The position numbers and the translations under genes were made by a program. The notes below the pieces were generated by a model that was not told the DNA's origin, made no database searches, and saw nothing but the letters and a program-made list of their open reading frames with translations. Positions 56,900-64,000 of a stretch of 64,000 nt of DNA are shown here, piece by piece (positions within the stretch are counted from its first letter, which is position 1; every line of letters starts with the position of its first letter). The DNA comes from Ailurus styani (lineage: Eukaryota; Chordata; Mammalia; Carnivora; Ailuridae), in the NCBI GenBank assembly GCA_002007465.1, contig LNAC01000065.1, forward strand, positions 3,467,623 to 3,531,622. The letters are read 5' to 3'.

Positions 56900-57590
56900 G
56901 TAGTATAGAGTAGTGAAAAGTATGTGACCTTTGATGTCAAACAGGCTTGTACTGGAATCCTGGTTCTCCCAGTCTCCTGGTGGCAGACACCTATTCAATC
57001 CATCCAAACCCATGCCCAGACTCCTTTGCTTTCCCCAACATTCCACAGAGAGGCTGAGAAAGTAAGATTCTAGCTTCCCCACCCCCCTTCCAACTAGGCT
57101 GCGTGACCCACTTATGTCCATTCAGCTGTAAGGGAAAGGTCCCAGGGCATTTCTAGAAAATATTTTCCTAAAATGAGAGAGAGCAACATGAGGAGAAAGT
57201 CATTTTCTGTTTGCCACCACCCCTACTTCTTCCTGAACTGGATCTGTAAATAGATAAAATGGTCATAGCTATCTTCTGACTGAGAAGGAGAAACAAGTGC
57301 CCCCTACATGGTTGAATTCATTGACCCAACCCTGGGGTTATTAGCTTCTAATTCCTTGCAAGATGATTTTAAAAAAATACTTTCATTGTTTGTAGCATTC
57401 CTTACTGACATACATTTGTTTTGATGGGCAAATATTTTAACTTCTCTGAGCTTCGATTTCCCTTTATGTAAAATGGGAATAATAGTACCAGCTCACAGTT
57501 ATGGTTGTGGTTTGGAAGAATTCACTGAAATACATCTTTGAACAGAGCACTCATAGTAAATGCTCTTTAGTTATATTATTGGAGCTGCAT
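56900..57590 (+). mobile_element. MIR SINE split by an older-style repeat insertion
   Basis: The head half (tagagtagtgaaaagtatgt, aggcttgtactggaatcctg) ends near 56970. The core and tail resume near 57396 (cttactgacatac, tttaacttctctgagcttcg, tgtaaaatgggaataatagt, atagtaaatgctctttag). About 425 bp of 'B' family repeat lies between. Confidence 0.75.
56971..57395 (+). mobile_element. Ancient 'B' family repeat, copy 3, inside MIR
   Basis: tctagcttccccacccccct, gcgtgacccacttatgtcca, ctagaaaatattttcctaaa and caacatgaggagaaagtc match the family at 7745. Its position inside a MIR shows that it moved as a unit, after the MIR inserted. Confidence 0.5.
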
Positions 57591-57649
57591 TGCCTTAGCC
57601 AACTTGAAGATGATAGAATTAAATAAGGCTCTGCTAGTCTGTAACTACC

Positions 57650-57800
57650 CAGCACATTTTAACTTATAATTTCTCACTTAATTCTTTCAACAAATCTACA
57701 AGGAGGCTATGATTTTTCAGTCACAGACAAGGAAGCTGACGTTTGGCAATAGAGAGTTCCAAGGACTCATGATTTGAATGTGTCAGAGCCGGGTATGCGC
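57650..57800 (-). mobile_element. MIR SINE relic
   Basis: Antisense: taattctttcaacaaatcta, cagtcacagacaaggaagct, tgatttgaatgtgtcagagc. Confidence 0.6.
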
Positions 57801-58319
57801 ACCCTAAAGTTCACCCCACATGCATCGGGGGGATAGGAGAACCCTGAGCTGGGACAGGAGAAGGCATCAACCTAGAGAAACAGCAGGCTCACCATGAGTG
57901 CCAAAGAGACATGCTGGGAGTTCTGGAATGGGTACTTGCATATGCAACTAGTCGGCGGTGGATTGGAGTGCAAGAGCTATGGCCCAGAAACAGGAGCAGA
58001 GGATCAAAGGTCCAAGAAAGTGTGTAAGGCTGGTGGCTGACTCACATGCCTTTATGAGCCAAGATGGTAACATGAATGTGCAGGTCTGGTAGAAGCAAGA
58101 CAAAAATGGATGGAGGGGACTAGATGCTGGAAAGAGGGCACATCTCATCTAAAGGCATTTGAAAAAAAATGTAAACGCTGTACTGATGAAATAAGACAAG
58201 TCCTGGGAGCATATATTATTGCTGGCCACTGGTTTGCAATGGAAAGTAAGGTAGCAGGAGATAGAAGTCCAGGTTGTACATGACTTAAAAACCCAGGATA
58301 TTTCCTCTCCTCTCCTTAT
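57801..58319. other. Unassigned
   Basis: Nothing recognised. Confidence 0.4.
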
Positions 58320-59070
58320 TTGCTATTCATTTACCCCTTCATTCATTCATTGGTTTTACCAGTTAACAACATCATTTGGTTTCTTTGGTCCATGTGTAGT
58401 ATGCTAGGTTCTGGGGTTATCGAGACTCCAGAATGGAACAAAACACAGTCCCTGTCCTCAACAGAAAGAATATCATATTTATAAATTGCAAAATGTCCAC
58501 AAGAGGCCTCAGAAGAGATCTTTTAGAGTGCCTTAGAGCACAAAGGATAGAGCAGCTGAATCTGCCAGGAGTGATCATGGGAAGCCACCCAGAGGAAGTG
58601 AGTCTTGAGTGATTTATACAAATAACTAGGATTTTGTTTTTGCTACAGGATGTGCATGAGATAACAGTAGTGGTTGGAGTGGGGAAGATTAAGGAGGAGA
58701 AACTCTGCTTTAGTGAATAGACTCAAATAGCTTCATGTATCAAAGTTTCTGGCTAAAGTATTTCATGCCAGGCAGAGGGAACAGCATATGCAAGGCAAGA
58801 GACATTAGAATGGGTGAAGCAGTGTTGTTTATCAAGACATACAGCCTTGAAGGAGGGCGAGATAATAAAGGGCTTTTTTTTGATAAGTTAGGGCATTTGG
58901 ATTTTATCCTGCAAGCATTTGAAGGATTTTAGTTAGGAAAATTCATTAACAAGTTAGCATTTAGAAGGATGACTCTGGAGTCTCTGTGCAGGGTGGATAC
59001 AGAAGGAGCAAGATTAAAGACAGGGAGACCAGATAGAGGCTTCTTCCATAGCATGGATGACATATGGTAA
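58320..59070 (+). mobile_element. Ancient 'C' family repeat
   Basis: In order: tagtatgctaggttctgggg, cacagtccctgtcctcaaca, gaggaagtgagtcttgagtg, gccaggcagagggaacagca, tttggattttatcctgcaag, gaaggatgactctggagtct, cagggagaccagatagaggc. Same family as 37630-38310, here more complete. Confidence 0.55.
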
Positions 59071-59184
59071 GGGATTGGACTGGGACAGGGAAAAGGGGGA
59101 CTGACAGCAGAAATAGTAAGGGACATGTAGTAATGAGCTGTACTTACTGTTTGGAACATACAGGAGAAAGAAGTGTAGTGTGGT

Positions 59185-59352
59185 GGTTCTCAAACTCCAG
59201 TAAGCAATAGTAGTAACTAAAAGCCTTCCCCCACCCTTCTTCCCCTACCCCCTCCTGTAATTCTGGGCTGGGGCTTAACAGCACTTCTAACAAATTCCCA
59301 GGTGATGCTGCAGCAGTTACTGCTGGGCTGAGTTCCACACTTGAAGGACCTC
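59185..59352 (+). mobile_element. MER5A-type hAT-Charlie element
   Basis: Left end tggttctcaaactccag, right part cacttctaacaaattcccag, gtgatgctgcagcagttact, gagttccacacttgaagg. Nonautonomous DNA transposon relic. Confidence 0.85.
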
Positions 59353-59999
59353 TGGTCTAGGTAACATGCACCACTCTGCCTTAGATAGGCAATAATTTAA
59401 ATCTACTTTTCCTTAAATTTTAGAAGCTGAGGCAAGTACTGAATAGGTAGCCTCTCTTATTAACAAGTTATATGCAATGAGTATCAAAATCGGTGATCAG
59501 GTAGGAAATTCATGATTTGCCAAGTCTCTGATTCTAATATGGACTAAGATCAAAAGGTTTCTAGCACCAAGAAGTTTTATTTTCTATGAATGATACAGAA
59601 ATCGAGGCAGGAAGAGATGGAGGGAACTTCATTGATTTAGGCTTCCATAATTAGGAAGGTAAAATAATTTGGATAGATGATGCAAAGAAGTTTCTTTGTA
59701 GTATTTATCATAAGAATTTGTAAACAAGCAAATAGTAGAAAGATTGAAATAATAATTCATACCCTATTGAAAATATTTTTATGAGGAAATATAAGAAATG
59801 CTATTTTCTCAGAAGAGCATCCTACGAGTAAAGTTAGCTGGAAGGTAATAAATGAGTCTATTATTTCCTGAGGCTTTTTATAGATTTCTACTGTCCTCAA
59901 AATCTCTTCAGTTCTTTGATTCCACTTTGCTGTGGGTTTTTCTAGGCACTGCAAACATATTTGGGTGTTTGATGGTATAGCTGTGGCTGCAGCAAGCAG
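59353..59999. other. Unassigned
   Basis: AT-rich; the 87-codon minus-strand frame has no domain. Confidence 0.4.
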
Positions 60000-60128
60000 A
60001 GTTTTAACAATGTGGTCCAAGGACCTCTACCAGAGATTGACTGAAATCAGAATCTCAGGGGATAGAGCTTTGAATCTATATCAACAAACTCCCCAGGTGA
60101 TTCACACACCGAAGTTTGAGAGCCAGTA
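60000..60128 (-). mobile_element. MER5-type hAT-Charlie element
   Basis: Complementary pattern: caatgtggtccaaggacctc, gaaatcagaatctcagggg, caaactccccaggtgattc, cgaagtttgagagcca. Confidence 0.75.
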
Positions 60129-60234
60129 GCATTACATATTTGCTTTCCAGGGAAAGGTTTTCTTCTCTTGAGAGACATTCTTATGCTCGTGTTGATCTTC
60201 CTAGTAGTGACTCCACCATTGTCTGTTTCTGCCC

Positions 60235-60720
60235 CTAGTTTTATTGAGATATAATTGACATATTGGGTAAATTTAGAGTATACAGTGTGATGCTTTGATA
60301 CACATATGTATTTTGAAATGATTACTGCAATAAGGGTAGTTAATAGCTCTATAACCTCACATAATTACTTGTGTGCACATGCATGTGTGTATGTATGTGG
60401 TGAGAACATTTAAGATCTATTCTCTTAGCAGCTTTCAAATATAATACAGTATTGTTAACATTGTCTCTTTTTTTTTTTTAAAGATTTTTTATTTATTCAT
60501 TTGACACAGAGAGAGAGATTACAAGTAGGCAGAGAGGCAGGCAGAGAGAGAGGAGAGAGGAGGAAGCAGGCTCCCTGCTGAGCAGAGAGCCCGATGTGGG
60601 CCTCGATCCCAGGACCCTGGGATCATGACCTGAGCCGAAGGCAGCGGCTTTAACCCACTGAGCCACCCAGGCGCCCAACATTGTCTCTTTATAAGAAATT
60701 GTGATAGATGTTCATCTCGG
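60235..60720 (-). mobile_element. L1 (L1MA-like) fragment split by a SINE
   Basis: tagttttattgagatataat, tgacatattgggtaaattta, gtgatgctttgatacacata and aagatctattctcttagcag are antisense L1 phrases. A short flank continues beyond the SINE. Confidence 0.75.
60471..60676 (-). mobile_element. Young CAN-SINE
   Basis: Modern body (gagccgaaggcagcggcttt, gagccacccaggcgccc). Perfect 14-bp duplication aacattgtctcttt at 60457-60470 and 60677-60690. Confidence 0.98.
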
Positions 60721-60749
60721 CCCACAAACTTGGGTGCTTAAGAAAGTCA

Positions 60750-60873
60750 CTCTCTTTCCTTCCTCCTTTCCTCTCTCCTTCCCTCCTTCCCTTCTTCCAT
60801 CCCTCCCTTCCTTCCTTTTCTTTCTTCTTTTCATCTTTCCTTCCTTCCCTCCTTTCTTCCATCCCTCTTTCCC
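60750..60873 (+). repeat. Polypyrimidine (CCTT)n-type tract, ~124 bp
   Basis: All C/T except three A residues. Composed of slipped ccttcctccc and cttccttcc units. Two overlapping open frames here are low-complexity artefacts. Confidence 0.95.
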
Positions 60874-62220
60874 ATACCTTTGCTTCATTTTCCCTTGGGT
60901 GCTGTCCCTTCTGCGTGACTGAAACTTGATTACTCTCAGTGGGAAGGGTTGGAGGGCAGTACGGATTTCATTTTAAGCAAATGGCACAAGTGTTACACTA
61001 TGATTTTCACTCATGTCCTTTGGGTGAAAACTCAGCCACGTAGTGACTTCTGGGTGCAGGGAACCCTGGGCAAATTCGTCTTGGCCAGGCAACCTCATGT
61101 CCAGCTAAGGTTTTTCTAGCTAAGGAAGGATTTTGGAGGAATATCTAGCAGGCAGCCATACTTCCTTTACATTTTTCTTTCCTCCTAATTTTGGCCAGCC
61201 ACCTCTCTAGAGGTTTACCTGAAGATTTGGTTTGTATTAAGTGATTTTTTTTCCCTTTCAAAGCTTGAGCAGTATTATTGGAAGCCTATTTTCTTGAGAA
61301 TTGAAGATATGCCTTAAAAAGGACTTAATCCGTGTTCACTGCCAAGTTTAAAAAACCCCCAGGCATGTGGGGGAACTGGTGAATGTCCTGACAGGAGTCT
61401 GTGCAGAGGGAAGGACCGCCCCAGGGAGATCTCATCCGAAGGCAGGACACCTGCCAAAGTCAGCAGGCTCTGAAAAAGAGACCTTTTGCCTTAGAAGGGA
61501 GCAGTCCAGCTGGTACAGGGTGGTGATTGTCACCTAGCCACTGATTGCATGTGGGGGTCACTGGGAGCATTGTATAACACCCAAAAGAGCTGTTTTACTA
61601 AAACCTGTAACATTTTTGGACCTAAGACACACTGTTTTGGGGGACCATCCCAGTAGTTTTTAACATGAATGGGAGAACCAGCCGTTGTGCAATAACAACT
61701 ACACAGTTGGACACCTCGCAGACCCAGGAGTGCACCAGTGTGGGACTGTGCAGTCAGAGGGAGCTCCAGGGAAGAAGGCTCTCCATGTGGAAGTGACACA
61801 AGGCAGCTTGGGTATTTGATGGAACCGTCATTGGCATCACGGTGAGCACTGTGCCTTGAAGTCACCAGTCCCAGCTAAGGGACAGATTGCCTACTCCAGA
61901 GAAAGTGCCCAAGTTCTAAAAAGACACACTGAGGAGATGAAGAGCAGTGCCTGGGGAAGCAGCTTGGATAGTGGTGTGGGCTGGTGGGTGAGCCCCTGTG
62001 AGTCCCCTCATGGGGATCCCTCGGATGGGGAGTTTCCAGTGCACCAGAGCTCTTGCTGATGTTGATGGGAACCAGAGACAGAGCAACTTAGATTCCTTCG
62101 GCTAGAGACCTGTATGACTCAGGCGAGGGGCAAAACCTTCCCCTAGACTGCTAAAATGGCACTTCTACTTGATGAATGTCACATTTTAAAGCTCAATCAT
62201 TAACAATTTGAAACTATCTC
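60874..62220. other. 1.3 kb unique-looking sequence
   Basis: Moderately GC-rich from 61350. The 111-codon minus-strand frame (61530-61865) has no domain. No repeat recognised. Confidence 0.4.
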
Positions 62221-62430
62221 TTTTTTTTCTTTTTTTTTTTTTTAAAGATTTTATTTATTTATTTGACAGAGAGAAAGATCACAAGTAGGCAGGGAGAGTA
62301 GGCAGAGAGAGAGGAGGAAGCAGGCTCCCGGCTGAGCCGGGAGCCCGATGCGGGCCTCGATCCCAGGACCCTGAGATCATGACCTGAGCTGAAGGCAGAG
62401 GCTTTAACCCACTGAGCCACCCAGGCGCCC
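62221..62430 (-). mobile_element. Young CAN-SINE with a paired substitution in a stem
   Basis: Exact 12-bp duplication tgaaactatctc at 62209-62220 and 62431-62442; modern body. The 19-nt palindrome at 62325-62343 differs from other copies at both members of one base pair. Confidence 0.98.
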
Positions 62431-63074
62431 TGAAACTATCTCATAATTTAAATTGCACTGGTTTATCCTGAGGAATACTCTCCCTGACCTTCATCTGTAT
62501 GCCTTCAACGACTCAGATTAGTGCAGAAGGGACAACAACTCAAGGTGAGACGGCATGCATAACATTTCAACTGAACCTAGAGAAATACTAGCAGCTAACC
62601 CTCCCTCCCTTGGGCCCACCTGGCACTTTTGCATTTCTCCTTTAGTTCTTTGCTGTAGGCCTTTTATTTTAAATTATTTGATTTTGAGAACCTGAAAGAT
62701 ATCTCAGAGATCAGTTATAATCTCCGGACATGTGCAACCCAGCTCAGAGAAGAAGGTTAAGTGACTTGCCTCAGATGACACAGTCTCTTATTCCCTCTCT
62801 TAGATTATGGCTTCCCTGAGGAAGACCATTGTGCCGGCTGCTGTGCCGTGCTCCACAGGGCCCAGGGCCTTGTCACTGACTGTGCTGTACAAATCAGCTG
62901 AAATGAGCTAAACGGGATCTTTCTTATGTATGAGGAATTTTTATCCTAGAAAATAGCAGCAGGACTAAAATCTCGCAAGAAGCCATACTTGAATCCAAAG
63001 GCCCAGTTCTGTGTGAGAAACGAGGATTTGGATCCATCCTCTCATGGAAGAAACTTGAACACAAAATGTATTTA
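62431..63074. other. Unassigned; MIR-like scrap at 62690-62795
   Basis: gaagaaggttaagtgacttg followed by cctcagatgacacagtc is MIR-like (antisense). Otherwise nothing recognised. Confidence 0.35.
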
Positions 63075-63300
63075 ACTAACACTTACATAATTCTTACCAT
63101 GTGCCAGGCATTGTTTCAAGCACTTTCCAAATTTCAATTCCTTTGGTCTTCATAATAGGCCTAAGAGCTAGGTCCTATTATCCTCAATTTACAGATAAGG
63201 AGAGTAAGGCATGGAGGGGCAAGTCACTTACGGCGGATCAGACAGTGAATAATGACAGACCTGAGATTCAAACCCAGTCAGCCTGGCTCCACGCTGTGTC
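63075..63300 (-). mobile_element. MIR SINE
   Basis: Antisense MIR: cttaccatgtgccaggcatt, ttgtttcaagcactttccaa, cctcaatttacagataagga, ggcaagtcacttacggcgga, gagattcaaacccagtcagc. Overlapping frames here are shadows. Confidence 0.88.
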
Positions 63301-64000
63301 TCCAAGGGTGTGGAGCATTTGGAGTTCTGGGCGATTTTCTCTCACTTTTCAAATTATTACTGAAGCGCAAGGCTTCCTTTGGCAATTTCTGCAGCCTGGT
63401 CACAAGCACTGTGCGAGGTTCCAAGAAACCACCACTGGCACAGTGGACACGTTTTCAAGTGTGTGTCAGCACAGGAATCACCACGGCCAAACATGACACA
63501 ACAGCCAGGGCTCTGGGACGGGAGCCCTGACACAGCCCTCGGGCAGCGTCAGCTCACAGGCACTTGTGTGGCTTTGCTGACACAGCCCGTCAGTCTCAAG
63601 AGGCTTCTGCGGTGGCCGGGGTGGCATGGAAGGAAGTTCAAACATCAGGGGTTGTAACTTTCTTTTTGCCTCTTGCAGAGGTTGCAATTCATTCTGGCGA
63701 AAGCGATGGAACTTCAAGCGTTAGAACTGTGTCCTTGAATAACTTTTCTTATCCAAGATTTGAACAAAGTACAAAAGTGGTTAGGTTGTCGTTTAGACTT
63801 GCCAGAGAACAGAGGAGTGACTGGAACAACTTGCCGTAAAAGGAAAAGTACTCATTTCCAAAGCCTTTGAGGGAAATGATTGCTTTACTCAAATTTCAGA
63901 TTTTCCCTGTAAGACACAAAACTAGCCAGAGACTCTTGGTTCAAACTAAGCTTGTTTCATCTTAATGATATATGGGATTTGCTAGTAGAAAACTGGGGAG
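63301..64000 (+). other. Unique-looking end of window with an acceptor-like site
   Basis: A strong polypyrimidine-AG acceptor (tttctttttgcctcttgcag, AG at 63677-63678) is followed by 53 open codons to taa at 63837. No donor or polyadenylation signal is seen before the stop, and the product has no recognised domain. It could be the start of a terminal exon or chance. Confidence 0.25.

Noticed and set aside
60701..60929. Ser/Pro/Leu/Phe-rich frames
   Set aside because: Low-complexity translation of the polypyrimidine tract.
1..64000. A novel multi-gene defence or biosynthetic system
   Set aside because: No coding genes, operon structure or bacterial features are present; the sequence is gene-poor mammalian DNA dominated by retroelements.

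Overview
This window is mammalian nuclear DNA with no protein-coding gene I can support. Its dominant young repeat is the tRNA-derived CAN-SINE, found only in Carnivora. I count 22 copies: 8 on the plus strand and 14 on the minus strand. Their head (gcctgggtggctcag), their minus-strand signature (gtaggcagagaggcaggca) and the absence of the canid SINEC_Cf head (gggatccctgggtggcgc) point to a non-canid caniform. A mustelid such as ferret, mink or marten is most likely; that species-level call is inference. A carnivore-type L1 3' end supports it. Every open reading frame is short (longest 181 codons), and most lie inside recognisable repeats, so the window is intergenic or lies within a very long intron.

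Layout. 0-9 kb: a Tigger-type DNA transposon split by a SINE, an LTR, MIR and L2 relics, a degraded L1M on the minus strand, and a 5'-truncated carnivore L1. 9-16 kb: L2, a SINE-split MIR, and a large minus-strand L1M holding both an LTR and a SINE. 16-25 kb: more unique sequence, with a candidate spliced exon (17205-17314), a perfect 24-bp hairpin (18502-18556), an (AC)22 array, a MaLR LTR, another L1M and a strong CTCF-type motif (24301-24314). 25-37 kb: three old minus-strand L1 blocks, AT-rich arrays, a mostly unique 2.7-kb stretch with two CRE-like sites, a recent L1 3' end, a split L2 and two LTRs. 37-49 kb: ancient repeats, L2, MIR and an L1 holding two SINEs. 49-60.5 kb: an 11.2-kb stretch without any CAN-SINE, including about 4.6 kb with almost no recognisable repeat and three short hairpins. 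60.5-64 kb: a SINE inside an L1 fragment, a polypyrimidine tract, one more SINE, MIR, and a good splice-acceptor-like site near the right end.

The repeats give a relative time order through nesting: MIR, L2 and L1M are oldest, Tigger and MaLR-type LTRs inserted next, and CAN-SINEs last. I found no undescribed multi-gene system. The items most worth checking are the 24-bp hairpin, the candidate 110-bp exon, the CTCF-type motif and the CAN-SINE-free interval. Repeat family names come from remembered consensus patterns; RepeatMasker with a carnivore library would settle them.
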